Source of the DNA: Blautia sp. | GTDB taxonomy: Bacteria; Bacillota; Clostridia; Lachnospirales; Lachnospiraceae | Assembly: GCA_021772055.1 (NCBI GenBank) | Contig: JAETNR010000026.1 | Coordinates: forward strand, 1-58,850 | Length of the DNA: 58,850 bases | Direction of reading: 5' to 3' | Part shown: positions 30,457 through 39,830 of the stretch, in pieces | Position numbering within the stretch: position 1 is the stretch's first letter | How the letters are laid out: each line of letters begins with the position of its first letter | Notes under the pieces: model-generated | What the model was told of the DNA's origin: nothing | Databases searched by the model: none | What the model saw: the letters and a program-made list of their open reading frames with translations, nothing else | Made by a program: the position numbers and the translations under genes

Positions 30457-32442
30457 TTAATACCCATACATCTCATCCAGCGTCCCCTCTCTGGTCTTAA
30501 CGCCTTCCTGGGCAGACTTGGCATAAGGAAATGCAATTTTATCATCCTTCGTAAGTCCTCCCTTAACCAGAACACTATAACCTCCGTTTACGTTGCCTCC
30601 TACAGTAAGGAGCTGCTTTTTCAGAACGCCATTATCATCTTTATATGCGTAGCTCTTTCCATTTTCAGACAGAACAAAAGCTTTATCCAGTACAAAGCTT
30701 CCTTTTACTGCACTTTCATTTTTCAAAGTGATCTGCAGCCAGTCGGACTCGGAAAGTTTGATCTTATCATCCGTTACCATTGCGCTGAAGGTGTAATAAG
30801 AAACATTGGGATTTCCGTCCCCATAGCCATAATACTGAGATGAGGCCGGATAATCGGAAACATCTACCACTTCCGCTTCGAAATTACCCTTTTCGTAACT
30901 GCTGCAGTTTAACAGGCTTCCTTCTTTTACCTCATCCAACAGAAGTTCGCTGACGGTTCCTTTTACATAGTAGCCGTCTTTACTCCTTACAATAATAAAA
31001 GCATTTCCGGAAGAAGTTCCTGTCAGCGGATCCCCCACATAGGCGACCACCCCGTCAAGCTTACTGTAAATAATTTTCTTCTGCACCTTTTTCTCCAGCT
31101 TGGCAATATTGATATCGCTCTCCTGGATATCCAGCTTCAGGCTTGCAATCTGGCTCTGCTTCTGCTTAATAGCTTCCTTTCTTGTAACAACCGTATCATT
31201 ATTATTTCCCGGATCTCCTGGTATTTCCGGTTCCTCCGGATTCTCCTCCGGCTCATATTTATCTGCATCGTCTACCGTAAATTCCACCTCTGCAAGTCCG
31301 CTTGCAGGGCTTCCGAGAACAGCTCCGTTGATGAGATAATAACCAATACAGGATTCCTTACGGTTCTCAAAATCCGTGATCGTATCTCTTTCGTGGAATT
31401 CGATCTGATACCAGTAAGCAGTATCACTTTCCACCCTGGTTCCGTCTTTACTGAATCCTGCCATTCGATTCAGGAATTCACCGGTTACGGAAACCTTACC
31501 TGTTGCAGCACTGCACAAAAAAACAAAAGGTTCTGTTTCACTGCCCCTGCCTGTGTACGGAACAGAGTCCCCGTCCAGTTTCTGATAAAACGTAGGATTC
31601 CCATCATGAAATCCTGTATTATCCTCTATAGGATAAGGATCCAGATAATCCATATCCCCCTCCAGCTTAGGAGTGGGCGTAGGAGTCACTCTGGGCGGAT
31701 CATTCTCACCGGAGACAAATTCACTGCCGGAACCATTCCCTTCTCCTGAACTGAACTCACTTCCCGGAGTTTCTAAAGAATCGTTCCCATTGACACCGCC
31801 TGCGTCTTCCTGTATATTTCCGCCGTCATCCGGATCCCCGGCAGTCTGCAGATTCTCCGTGTCCATTGTTTCGGAATCAAAGTCCGAAAATAGGTTTCCC
31901 ACAGCAGCAGCCAGAATTACCGGATTTACCGCAGCAGCCAGATAGTTATCCCTCCATACCGCAGCAGAAGCTTCTTCACCCTCTCCGGTACTGATCAGCT
32001 CATCCTGCCCGCTCCTGGGAAGGGTATCATCCTCCTCCACAATGGGACCTCCATGCTGCAAGCTGTAAAGACGCTTTTCTGCTTTTTTCAGATCCTGCTC
32101 CTGCTGCTGTTTTTTCAGTCTGGCAATATTCAGTTCCATTTCCACAAGAGTCATATCAAACGTAATCAGAGTGTCGCCCTTTTTTACAGAATCTCCTTTC
32201 TGTACAGGAACATCCTGAATCACCATATCCTTATCCACATACACGCTCTGAGAAACATTGCTTGTAACATTGCCGTCCAGATAGGTATTCTGGCTATAGA
32301 AATCGCTGGCAATGCTTCCTACGCTTACTACCAGAACCTCTGTCTCGTTGGCTTTTTTGATATACCTAGCGCCTCCGGCACCGGCACCGATTACCAGGGC
32401 AGTCACTACCACACCGGCAACCACCTTTTTTATCCGGCTCAT
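30457..32442 (-). CDS. second HlyD/MacA-like adaptor, with a large acidic insertion
   Basis: The 661-residue adaptor has an N-terminal membrane anchor, a half lipoyl segment (IQDVPVQKGDSVKKGDTLITF), and a coiled coil interrupted by an insertion of about 280 residues. The insertion is rich in Asp, Glu, Gly and Ser and contains TPTPTPK. Then come the second half of the hairpin, KLDGVVAYVGDPL and the barrel domains. Normal adaptors have 350-450 residues. Its start overlaps the ATPase gene stop by 4 bp. Together with the adaptor at 33116 it makes two different adaptors for one exporter; the insertion may be an outer domain. Confidence 0.88.
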   Translation of the reverse strand: MSRIKKVVAGVVVTALVIGAGAGGARYIKKANETEVLVVSVGSIASDFYSQNTYLDGNVTSNVSQSVYVDKDMVIQDVPVQKGDSVKKGDTLITFDMTLVEMELNIARLKKQQQEQDLKKAEKRLYSLQHGGPIVEEDDTLPRSGQDELISTGEGEEASAAVWRDNYLAAAVNPVILAAAVGNLFSDFDSETMDTENLQTAGDPDDGGNIQEDAGGVNGNDSLETPGSEFSSGEGNGSGSEFVSGENDPPRVTPTPTPKLEGDMDYLDPYPIEDNTGFHDGNPTFYQKLDGDSVPYTGRGSETEPFVFLCSAATGKVSVTGEFLNRMAGFSKDGTRVESDTAYWYQIEFHERDTITDFENRKESCIGYYLINGAVLGSPASGLAEVEFTVDDADKYEPEENPEEPEIPGDPGNNNDTVVTRKEAIKQKQSQIASLKLDIQESDINIAKLEKKVQKKIIYSKLDGVVAYVGDPLTGTSSGNAFIIVRSKDGYYVKGTVSELLLDEVKEGSLLNCSSYEKGNFEAEVVDVSDYPASSQYYGYGDGNPNVSYYTFSAMVTDDKIKLSESDWLQITLKNESAVKGSFVLDKAFVLSENGKSYAYKDDNGVLKKQLLTVGGNVNGGYSVLVKGGLTKDDKIAFPYAKSAQEGVKTREGTLDEMYGY

Positions 32443-33119
32443 AGCTTCACCTCTTTCTCCTTCAGCTCACCGTCACGTATCGTCACGACCCGTTTCGCAT
32501 GAGCTGCGATCTCCGGATCATGGGTGATCATCAGAACCGATACGCCTTCCTCATTTAATGCTTTAAAAAGCTCCATAACCTGAGCTCCGGATTTACTGTC
32601 CAAAGCACCTGTAGGCTCGTCAGCCAAAAGAAGCTTCGGATTGTTCACAATTGCCCTGGCAATCGCCACACGCTGCATCTGCCCTCCGGAAAGCTGGTTC
32701 GGCCTGAAGTCCACACGGTCGGAAAGCCCCACCCTGTCCAAAGCCTTCAAAGCCTTGTCTTTCCGCTCCTTCTTCGACACCCGGGCATAGTTCAGCGGCA
32801 TTTCCACATTGGAAAGTGCACTCTGTCTGGGAAGCAGATGAAAGCTCTGAAATACAAAGCCGATTTTGTGCAGACGGATATCCGACATCTCATTCTCCGT
32901 GCAGTTGCCCATATCCATTCCATCCAGGATAAAGCTTCCTTCCGTTGCTTTATCCAGGCATCCTATAATATTCATCAGCGTGGATTTCCCTGAACCGGAC
33001 GGACCCATAATGGCCACATATTCTCCCTCTTCCATGGAAAAATTCACATCCTTCAGAACGGGGACTGTCATTTTCCCCTGCTGATAATTCTTATAAATCC
33101 CCTTTAGTTCCAGAATCAT
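32439..33119 (-). CDS. MacB/LolD-type ABC ATPase
   Basis: The 226-residue ATPase has Walker [11 protein letters not shown] loop [13 protein letters not shown], signature [15 protein letters not shown], Walker [13 protein letters not shown] and the H loop ITHD. Length and motifs match LolD/MacB ATPases that work with FtsX-type permeases. It overlaps both flanking adaptor genes by 4 bp (ATGA-type overlaps), so all are made together. Confidence 0.96.
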   Translation of the reverse strand: MILELKGIYKNYQQGKMTVPVLKDVNFSMEEGEYVAIMGPSGSGKSTLMNIIGCLDKATEGSFILDGMDMGNCTENEMSDIRLHKIGFVFQSFHLLPRQSALSNVEMPLNYARVSKKERKDKALKALDRVGLSDRVDFRPNQLSGGQMQRVAIARAIVNNPKLLLADEPTGALDSKSGAQVMELFKALNEEGVSVLMITHDPEIAAHAKRVVTIRDGELKEKEVKL

Positions 33120-34621
33120 CCTAAATCCTCCGCATTATCCATCTGAACATCTTCCTCATATGCAGCTTCGCCAGACCCATCGAACTCCTCAACAGGCACC
33201 ATATCATCAAAAGTAACTTCTCCCGGATCCATGATCACTTCTTCGCCGGACAGTTCACCATCCATTATAACTCCCTCTTCTGTATACTCTCCCGGATCCT
33301 CAGTCATATCCAGCCCTTCCATCTCTTCGGCAGAAGGCATATCCCCTTCCGAATACTCCGTCTCACTGTATTCCGGAAGCTCCATATTCTCAAGTGCAGC
33401 ATCGCTGGTGGTCGTAGGCATTCCCTCTTCCAGATTTTCCTGCGGATATGCAAGATAGTCCTTCAGTGTCAGTCCGTCTATAATCTCATATTCTCCCAGA
33501 TTCTCATCATAATTTCCCAGGATCACGCTTCGTTTCTCCAGTTTTTCATTGTCACCTGCAGCCCAGACATAAGGATCCTCCGTGTCCGGACCTACAATAT
33601 AAAACTCACTCAGCCACAGTCCATCCTTTTTGTCTTCCTGTCCGTCATCTCTCTCTATATAAACATGCTGTCCCAGCATCAGGCCTTCAGAAGATTCCAG
33701 GTCTACGTAAAAGGGATATGTACTGGACGTTGTCTGGGAGTCCCCTGTGTCCATCATGCCAAACATATTATTGTTATTGCTTGCAACCGCATTTTCCCGG
33801 TCCACAGCGCCCAATGTTCCCCTCCAGATCTGGCTGTTGTCCAGACGGGAACGTATGATAATAGGCGTCCCTTCCATAAGAGTCTGGGCTTCCATTTCAT
33901 TGACCTGGCCTTTTACACGATAGGCGCCTGTACTTAGGATCGTGATAAAAGCATTGCTCTCTCCGTCGGAAGATCCCATGGAACTATCGTAGCCTTCCTC
34001 CAGAATGTCTCCGTCCTCTGTTGACATCTTAGAAGTATCAATTTTCTGGATTACTCCATCGATCTCGCTTCTGACCTCTGTGTTTCCTGTGGCATTCTGA
34101 AGCTTCTGGATTTCTGCTTCCTTACTCTTCTGGTCATATTCATTTTTCTTCAGATTCATCTTATTGGTTTCGATCTCAATGGTATAGGAGAGCTGGTTGT
34201 CTTTTTTGGCCTGTTTCTTTTCTTTTTCCAGAGTAGCGATCTGGTCTGTAAGACTTAAAGCCTCATTCTTCAGTCTATCCAGATCCAGTTTCGCCTGCTG
34301 CAGATCTTCCTGAATACTGCTTAAATCATATTCAAACAAAAGCTGCCCCTTGGTTACTTCCTGGCCGGACTTTACATTTACAGCCTTCACCTTGCGGCTG
34401 CCTTCAATATTTACTTCCACTGTCTCCTGCGGCTCCACTACCCCCGCATAGCGATTCGTAGCACCGGATACAGCTCCTGTAATCGTGCTGACTGTTGATA
34501 CATAAACTGCCGGTGCATCGGATACTCCTGCTTTTTCACCGTTATAATAATGCCATGCATAACCGCCGGCCCCAATAGCCACCACAAAAATCACACCAAC
34601 GACTATAAAACCTTTCTTCAT
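33116..34621 (-). CDS. first HlyD/MacA-like adaptor, with an acidic C-terminal tail
   Basis: The 501-residue adaptor has a membrane anchor (FIVVGVIFVVAIGAGGYAW), half lipoyl (VKAVNVKSGQEVTKGQLLFEY), coiled coil (about 95-180), the second lipoyl half (EIDGVIQKIDTSKM), and barrel domains. About 90 C-terminal residues follow that are very rich in Glu and Asp with many Met, Tyr and Ser. That tail is not part of the usual fold. The ATG at 34621 has GGAGG five bases upstream. It is the first gene of the adaptor-ATPase-adaptor-permease operon. A TGCTATGATA direct repeat (34667-34686) lies in the promoter region. Confidence 0.88.
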   Translation of the reverse strand: MKKGFIVVGVIFVVAIGAGGYAWHYYNGEKAGVSDAPAVYVSTVSTITGAVSGATNRYAGVVEPQETVEVNIEGSRKVKAVNVKSGQEVTKGQLLFEYDLSSIQEDLQQAKLDLDRLKNEALSLTDQIATLEKEKKQAKKDNQLSYTIEIETNKMNLKKNEYDQKSKEAEIQKLQNATGNTEVRSEIDGVIQKIDTSKMSTEDGDILEEGYDSSMGSSDGESNAFITILSTGAYRVKGQVNEMEAQTLMEGTPIIIRSRLDNSQIWRGTLGAVDRENAVASNNNNMFGMMDTGDSQTTSSTYPFYVDLESSEGLMLGQHVYIERDDGQEDKKDGLWLSEFYIVGPDTEDPYVWAAGDNEKLEKRSVILGNYDENLGEYEIIDGLTLKDYLAYPQENLEEGMPTTTSDAALENMELPEYSETEYSEGDMPSAEEMEGLDMTEDPGEYTEEGVIMDGELSGEEVIMDPGEVTFDDMVPVEEFDGSGEAAYEEDVQMDNAEDLG

Positions 34622-34784
34622 AGCTGCCTCCATTCGCGCTAAACTATAAGCACTTTTTTCACTGCCTTATCATAGCATATCATAGCAGATTACGCGTAAA
34701 AAGAAAAGTACTCTGAAGAAACAGTTCATTTTTCACAAAAAGTTCACCATTTTTTTATATAATCCATATAAATTCAACCCATTT

Positions 34785-34813
34785 TTGACTTTTTATGAAA
34801 TATCTGGTAAAAT
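34785..34813 (+). promoter_or_regulatory. promoter of the two-repeat lipoprotein gene
   Basis: TTGACT (34785-34790) and TAAAAT (34808-34813) have a 17-bp spacer. Two AGTTCA direct repeats (34723-34728 and 34741-34746) lie upstream in the spacer shared with the MacAB-like operon. Confidence 0.8.
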
Positions 34814-34846
34814 GTACTGGAATAATTTGGAAAGGAAAAGAACCGT

Positions 34847-35983
34847 ATGAAGCTAGCAAAACGTCTGCTGCCTCTTCTTTTGTTTATCCTGGCCCTCACC
34901 GGACTGGGCTGCTCCCATCTGGATAAAACAAACGTAGAAAAAGCAATTACAAATGAACTGGATTTGCTCAAAAAACTGGATTCACAAACGGCACAAAAGT
35001 ATATTTCCTACAAAGAACTATTTCCCGACGCCACAGAAGAAACAGAATTATCTTCCGAAATACAGGAAGTATTTTCACTCTTTTTTCAGGATTTTGATTA
35101 CAAAATTCTGGATATTGACGTCGATCAGGATGCCACAACGGCAACTGCCGCCATCCGCCTTTCTACCATAGATGCCCGGACCCTTGCCAGGGACTATGCA
35201 AAGGCGCAGCTGGAAACAGAAATCCTGGCAGCCGCTGCCCGAGGCTCCCAAAGCACAGAAGAAGCCATCGTTTCTCTGGAAAAACGATATCTGATTCTCA
35301 ATAAACTTCTGAAGCAGAACGAGTACGATACAATCGAAAACAACTGCACCATGCAGCTGAAGAACACAAGCGATGAAGAAGAAGTTTGGGTAATAAAACG
35401 GACTCATTCTCTGGAGAATGATCTGGTCGGCGGTCTTATGACTTATCTCTCCGATAGCGATACCCTCTCTCCTCAGGATACCCTGGACATCTATTTAAAA
35501 ACCCTGAAAAACATGGATACAACCGAAATGAGCAATTATCTTGGCATAGAGGATCTTTTGAATTCCTCCGATCCTGCCAAAAGTGCCCTTGCTGCTGCCC
35601 TAGTGGAGCAGGTACATATCAATTTCAACTACGAAATTAAGGAAATTACTGAAGAAGGCTATACCGCAACCATAGAAACAGAAGTGACTACCTTTGACAG
35701 CGATGAGATCCTTACGCAATATCAAACAGAACTGGAGGAATATCTGGCATCTCCTTCCGCTGTTATTGATGGCCCGGAGAAGCGTTACCAGAAGTCTTAT
35801 GAGCTTCTTCTAAAAAATATCAACGATAACACTGCCGTAACTACAGCATCTGCCACTTTTTTGCTGGTCAATGACGGGGTATCCTGGAAACTGGCAGATC
35901 ATAATCACGATCTTGGCAATGCCATTTTCGGTACACTTGCCACGTCCCCTGTAGAGGAGGAATCTTTTGAGGATTTTTCGTAG
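34847..35983 (+). CDS. lipoprotein with a two-fold internal repeat, cut by an amber codon
   Basis: The 378-residue protein has a signal peptide and lipobox LGCS (Cys near residue 22). The mature part holds two related halves of about 150-160 residues. Each starts with a leucine-rich helix followed by a YxxxxxL segment, then F-x-FDYKI or FNYEIKEI, and an ATA-rich strand block, and ends with a Trp-containing strand (VWVIKRTH and VSWKLADH). The family was not identified; the fold may be NTF2-like. After the TAG at 35981-35983 the same frame continues for 15 codons (DMDDYEEDFEESYEE) to a second TAG at 36029. So an acidic tail was probably lost by a point change. The gene is divergent from the MacAB-like exporter. 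Confidence 0.75.
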   Translation: MKLAKRLLPLLLFILALTGLGCSHLDKTNVEKAITNELDLLKKLDSQTAQKYISYKELFPDATEETELSSEIQEVFSLFFQDFDYKILDIDVDQDATTATAAIRLSTIDARTLARDYAKAQLETEILAAAARGSQSTEEAIVSLEKRYLILNKLLKQNEYDTIENNCTMQLKNTSDEEEVWVIKRTHSLENDLVGGLMTYLSDSDTLSPQDTLDIYLKTLKNMDTTEMSNYLGIEDLLNSSDPAKSALAAALVEQVHINFNYEIKEITEEGYTATIETEVTTFDSDEILTQYQTELEEYLASPSAVIDGPEKRYQKSYELLLKNINDNTAVTTASATFLLVNDGVSWKLADHNHDLGNAIFGTLATSPVEEESFEDFS

Positions 35984-36055
35984 GATATGGACGATTATGA
36001 GGAAGATTTTGAAGAAAGTTACGAAGAATAGACCATAAAAAACAGCTTTTCATCA

Positions 36056-36106
36056 AAAAAGATCCGCAGCGGCCAGGAACAGGTTCCGGCTGCTGCGGAT
36101 CTTTTT
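36056..36106. terminator. bidirectional terminator between the lipoprotein gene and aspS
   Basis: A 15-bp perfect outer stem (36056-36070 with 36092-36106) is extended by inner pairs. It has A runs before it and T runs after it, and it lies between convergent genes. Confidence 0.92.
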
Positions 36107-36111
36107 CATTT

Positions 36112-37905
36112 TTATTTATGTTCTTCTTCTGCAACTGCCAGGGACAATTCTCCCAGCTGGTCAGCGCTTACACGGCTTGGAGACTCTGTCATCAGACAGG
36201 AGGCATCTTTTACCTTGGGGAATGCGATCACATCACGAATCGTATCTGCCTTTGCCATAAGCATTACAAGACGGTCAAGGCCATAGGCAAGACCTGCGTG
36301 AGGCGGAACACCGTATTTAAATGCATTCAGCAGGAAACCGAACTGTTCATAAGCAGCCTCTTTGGTAAAGCCAAGCTTCTCAAACATTCTCTCCTGAATA
36401 TCATTCTGGTGGATCCTGACGCTTCCTCCGCCAATCTCATTGCCGTTCAGCACAATATCGTAAGCCTTTGCGCGAACTTTCCCCGGATCTGTATCAAGAA
36501 GAGGCAGATCCTCATCCATGAGCATGGTAAAAGGATGATGCATGGCAGTAAACCGGTTCTCCTCTTCACTCCACTCCAGAAGGGGGAATTCCGTTACCCA
36601 GACAAAACGGTATTCATTTTTGTCCAGAAGCTCCATCTGTTTTGCGAGTTCCAGACGAAGGGCACCGAGAACGTCATAAACCACTTTATTCTTATCTGCT
36701 GCAAAGAGAAGCAGATCGCCCGGCTTTCCTTCCATGGCCTGTACAAGGGCATCCATTTCTTCCTCTTTCATAAATTTGGCGAAGGAGGACTTTCGGGTGC
36801 CATCCTCTGTAATGGCAATATAGGCAAGACCCTTAGCTCCGTACCCTTTAGCAAATTCCACCAGTTTGTCAATTTTTTTACGGGGCATTGCTCCCTGGCC
36901 TTCTGCATTAATGCCGCGGACACTTCCGCCGTTTTCCAGAGCGGATTTAAATACAGCAAACTCACAGTCTTTCACCACTTCAGTTACATCATGAAGTTCC
37001 ATTCCGAAACGCATGTCCGGCTTGTCGGAACCGAAGCGATCCATAGCCTCCTGCCAGGTAATTCTCTGAATAGGAAGCTTCACATCCACATCCAGCACTT
37101 CTTTAAAGATATAAGCCAGATAGCGTTCATTCACATCGATCACATCATCCACGTCTACAAAGGAAAGCTCCATATCGATCTGGGTGAACTCCGGCTGACG
37201 ATCTGCTCTTAAGTCCTCATCGCGGAAACATCTTGCAATCTGGATGTAACGGTCATAGCCTGAACACATCAGAAGCTGCTTATAAAGCTGAGGAGACTGA
37301 GGCAGTCCATAGAAACAGCCGGGATGTACACGGGAAGGAACAAGGTAGTCTCTCGCGCCTTCCGGAGTACTCTTGCCAAGCATAGGAGTTTCAATTTCCA
37401 GGAATCCCTCATTTGCAAAAAATGCTCTGGTAAGCATAGCCACCCGGCTCTTCATCATCAGGTTTCTCTGAAGATCCGGTCTTCTCAGGTCCAGATAACG
37501 GTATTTCAGCCGAATCTCATCCTTCGTCTTACTGTTCTCTTCAATGGGGAATGGCGGAACCTCAGATTCAGCCAGCACACGAAGGCTTTTCACACGAAGC
37601 TCAATCTCTCCTGTAGCCAGATTTTCGTTTACTGCTCCCCCACGCTTCTCCACAACACCTGTAACGGCGATAACAAATTCACTTCTTAATTTTCCTGCTT
37701 TTTCAAAGCCTGCCTCATCAATACTGCCGTTTTCAAAGATCAGCTGCATGATTCCGGAACGGTCACGAAGATCCACAAAGATGATTCCGCCTTTATTGCG
37801 CGCCTTCTGTACCCATCCCATCAAAGTTACTTCACTGCCTGTCATTTCTGTCGTCACTTCTGCACACCGGCAGGTTCTGTGCAGCCCTTGCATACTTTCT
37901 GCCAT
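36112..37905 (-). CDS. aspS: aspartyl-tRNA synthetase
   Basis: This class IIb synthetase charges tRNA-Asp. The 597-residue product has the N-terminal OB anticodon domain (VTLMGWVQKARNKGGIIFVDLRDRSG), the class II motif 2 region (IARCFRDEDLRADRQPEFTQIDME), the bacterial GAD insertion, and motif 3 (GLAYGLDRLVMLM). It may be discriminating or also charge tRNA-Asn; this was not settled. The ATG at 37905 has GAGGAG seven bases upstream, whereas the open frame runs to 37947. It is 66 bp behind hisS. Confidence 0.97.
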   Translation of the reverse strand: MAESMQGLHRTCRCAEVTTEMTGSEVTLMGWVQKARNKGGIIFVDLRDRSGIMQLIFENGSIDEAGFEKAGKLRSEFVIAVTGVVEKRGGAVNENLATGEIELRVKSLRVLAESEVPPFPIEENSKTKDEIRLKYRYLDLRRPDLQRNLMMKSRVAMLTRAFFANEGFLEIETPMLGKSTPEGARDYLVPSRVHPGCFYGLPQSPQLYKQLLMCSGYDRYIQIARCFRDEDLRADRQPEFTQIDMELSFVDVDDVIDVNERYLAYIFKEVLDVDVKLPIQRITWQEAMDRFGSDKPDMRFGMELHDVTEVVKDCEFAVFKSALENGGSVRGINAEGQGAMPRKKIDKLVEFAKGYGAKGLAYIAITEDGTRKSSFAKFMKEEEMDALVQAMEGKPGDLLLFAADKNKVVYDVLGALRLELAKQMELLDKNEYRFVWVTEFPLLEWSEEENRFTAMHHPFTMLMDEDLPLLDTDPGKVRAKAYDIVLNGNEIGGGSVRIHQNDIQERMFEKLGFTKEAAYEQFGFLLNAFKYGVPPHAGLAYGLDRLVMLMAKADTIRDVIAFPKVKDASCLMTESPSRVSADQLGELSLAVAEEEHK

Positions 37906-37971
37906 GATTTTCTCCTCTTTTCCTGCTGCAGTTTTTGTAAACTGCATACATTTGGTTTCCCTATTCGGATA

Positions 37972-39228
37972 TTATACTCTGTCTCTGTAAAATTCCACAA
38001 ATTCTGTATAGCCTTCTGCTGTCATCTGATCTTTCTGGAATTTCTTGTTTTTCTTCATTATGGAAATCTGAACCTGGGTTCCACTTCTGCGTTCTTCTTC
38101 CGCCTGCTTCAAAATCTTTAAAAGCTGATCAGAAGGCATATTCTTCTCTATCAGGTATGCTTTTTTGCCATTGGCCGCAGGTACTTCAAATCCACGTTCC
38201 AAAAGCAGCATTACAATGCGCTCAAATCCAATGGAAAATCCGCATGCACTGGTAGGATTTCCTGTAAATTTCCCGATCATCTCATCATAACGTCCGCCGC
38301 CGCCTACAGAACCGCCGAACTCATCCATTGCGATTTCAAAGATCGGGCCTGTATAATAAGACATTCCGCGGACAAGCGTAGGATCAAAGGACATCTTAAA
38401 GTCTGCAGTCTTTACCGCATCTACTGTGGAAATGATCGTTTCCAGGTCTTCTGCAACTTTGGGATCCATCACGTCTTTCAGCTGCTCTTTTAAGTAACGT
38501 ACTCCCTCAATATCCGAAGTGATTTTCGCAAACATGCCAAGATAGGTTTCAATGCTCTCTTTTGCAAATCCCTCTTTTTCCAGTTCTCCAGCAACCCCTT
38601 CCAGACCGATCTTGTCCATCTTGTCCAGAATAATAAACACGGTATCAAAGCTCTCTTGCGGGAATCCGCTGTACTGTGCCATAGCCTTCAGGATTTTGCG
38701 GTCATTGATCCGGATGGTGAAATTATGAAAATCCAGTTTTCCAAGAAGCGTTGTGGTCGCAAGCACCAGCTCAATTTCCGCAAGGTAGGTAGGCTCTCCC
38801 AGGATATCAATGTCACACTGCATAAACTGACGGAAACGGCCTCTCTGGGGACGGTCCGCCCTCCATACATTTCCCATCTGCAATGCCTTAAAAGGAGCCG
38901 GAAGCTCGTTGGCATTGTTGGAATAATATCTGGAAAGGGGAACGGTCAGGTCGTAGCGAAGACCTGAATCCACCAGATCCGCTTCGCATTTTGCTTCCTC
39001 CAGTTTCAGCTTTTCCCCTCTCTTTAAAACCTTAAAAATCAGTTTTTCATTTTCTCCGCCCTGCTTACTGCAGAGATTCTCAATGTGTTCCACACAGGGT
39101 GTCTCGATTCCGCAGAATCCAAATGTTTTATAAGTCTCCCGAATCATGTTCATCACATAATTGCGGATTTCCATCTCCTTCGGCAAAATATCCTTCATGC
39201 CGGTGACCGGCTTTTTCTTTAATGCCAT
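37972..39228 (-). CDS. hisS: histidyl-tRNA synthetase
   Basis: This class II enzyme charges tRNA-His. The 418-residue product has motif 2 (ALQMGNVWRADRPQRGRFRQF), the histidine-binding segment (LVRGMSYYTGPIFEI), motif 3 (ACGFSIGFERIVMLL) and a short C-terminal anticodon domain. It lies in the conserved Clostridia order hemZ-HD hydrolase-hisS-aspS. No T-box leader is seen, so the block is probably not tRNA-regulated. Confidence 0.96.
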   Translation of the reverse strand: MALKKKPVTGMKDILPKEMEIRNYVMNMIRETYKTFGFCGIETPCVEHIENLCSKQGGENEKLIFKVLKRGEKLKLEEAKCEADLVDSGLRYDLTVPLSRYYSNNANELPAPFKALQMGNVWRADRPQRGRFRQFMQCDIDILGEPTYLAEIELVLATTTLLGKLDFHNFTIRINDRKILKAMAQYSGFPQESFDTVFIILDKMDKIGLEGVAGELEKEGFAKESIETYLGMFAKITSDIEGVRYLKEQLKDVMDPKVAEDLETIISTVDAVKTADFKMSFDPTLVRGMSYYTGPIFEIAMDEFGGSVGGGGRYDEMIGKFTGNPTSACGFSIGFERIVMLLLERGFEVPAANGKKAYLIEKNMPSDQLLKILKQAEEERRSGTQVQISIMKKNKKFQKDQMTAEGYTEFVEFYRDRV

Positions 39229-39247
39229 ATAAACCTCCTCATATTTG

Positions 39248-39820
39248 TTATGTATTATGTACTACCTTTTGAAAGGCAATAAATACGTTCATATCAAAAT
39301 TCTTAACTTCATCGATCATCAATTCCATGACTGTTTCCCGCTCAAAAGCCTTCCGGTAAGGGCGGTCTGAGCTTAAAGCCGTGAAGACATCGCAGACGCG
39401 AAGAATCCTCGCGCCGATGGGAATCTCCTCTCCTGCCTTGTTGGAGGGATAACCGCTTCCGTCATAGTTTTCATGATGATAGAGAATGCTCTCCAGGATA
39501 AAATCAGAATACCCCTGGTCTTTCAGTTCCTCATACCCAAGGGTGGGATGCATCCGGACAAATTTCAATTCCTCGATCACAAGAGGATCATTCTCCTGTC
39601 CGTTAATATATCCGGTCAGCTTCAGTTTTCCAATGTCATGGAGCATTCCGGCAATTGCAAGCTCATAGCACAGATGATGGTCAAGTCCCAGTTCCGATGC
39701 AACTGCATATGCCAGGTTGCTCACTGCCTTTCCGTGATTCAATTCTGCAGACAGATCAAATTCCAGAATCCTCTCAGGGTTATTTGAAGTTCTCGTATAT
39801 GCCGCTCCCAAAGAGTACAC
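39248..39820 (-). CDS. HD-GYP-like HD-domain phosphohydrolase
   Basis: The 190-residue protein is little more than an HD domain: LAIAGMLHDIGKLKLTG (HD pair), MHPTLGYEEL, YHHENYDGSGYP and ARILRVCDVFTALSSDRPYR. These match HD-GYP domains that hydrolyse cyclic dinucleotides. The GYP triplet is conserved in the order GSGYP, but no receiver or PAS domain is attached. It could act on a cyclic dinucleotide or other nucleotide. It lies 11 bp after hemZ and 19 bp before hisS. Confidence 0.88.
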   Translation of the reverse strand: MYSLGAAYTRTSNNPERILEFDLSAELNHGKAVSNLAYAVASELGLDHHLCYELAIAGMLHDIGKLKLTGYINGQENDPLVIEELKFVRMHPTLGYEELKDQGYSDFILESILYHHENYDGSGYPSNKAGEEIPIGARILRVCDVFTALSSDRPYRKAFERETVMELMIDEVKNFDMNVFIAFQKVVHNT

Positions 39821-39830
39821 CTCCTGTCAT

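Noticed and set aside
31100..32527. Plus-strand frames opposite the second adaptor
   Set aside because: Low-complexity Ser/Pro-rich shadows of the acidic insertion, not coding.
36118..37212. 364-codon frame opposite aspS
   Set aside because: aspS is strongly conserved on the other strand; the frame has no matching features or ribosome binding site.
37906..37971. T-box leader for the hisS-aspS block
   Set aside because: Only 66 bp separate the genes and no specifier loop or AGGGTGG-like T-box motif is present here or before hisS.
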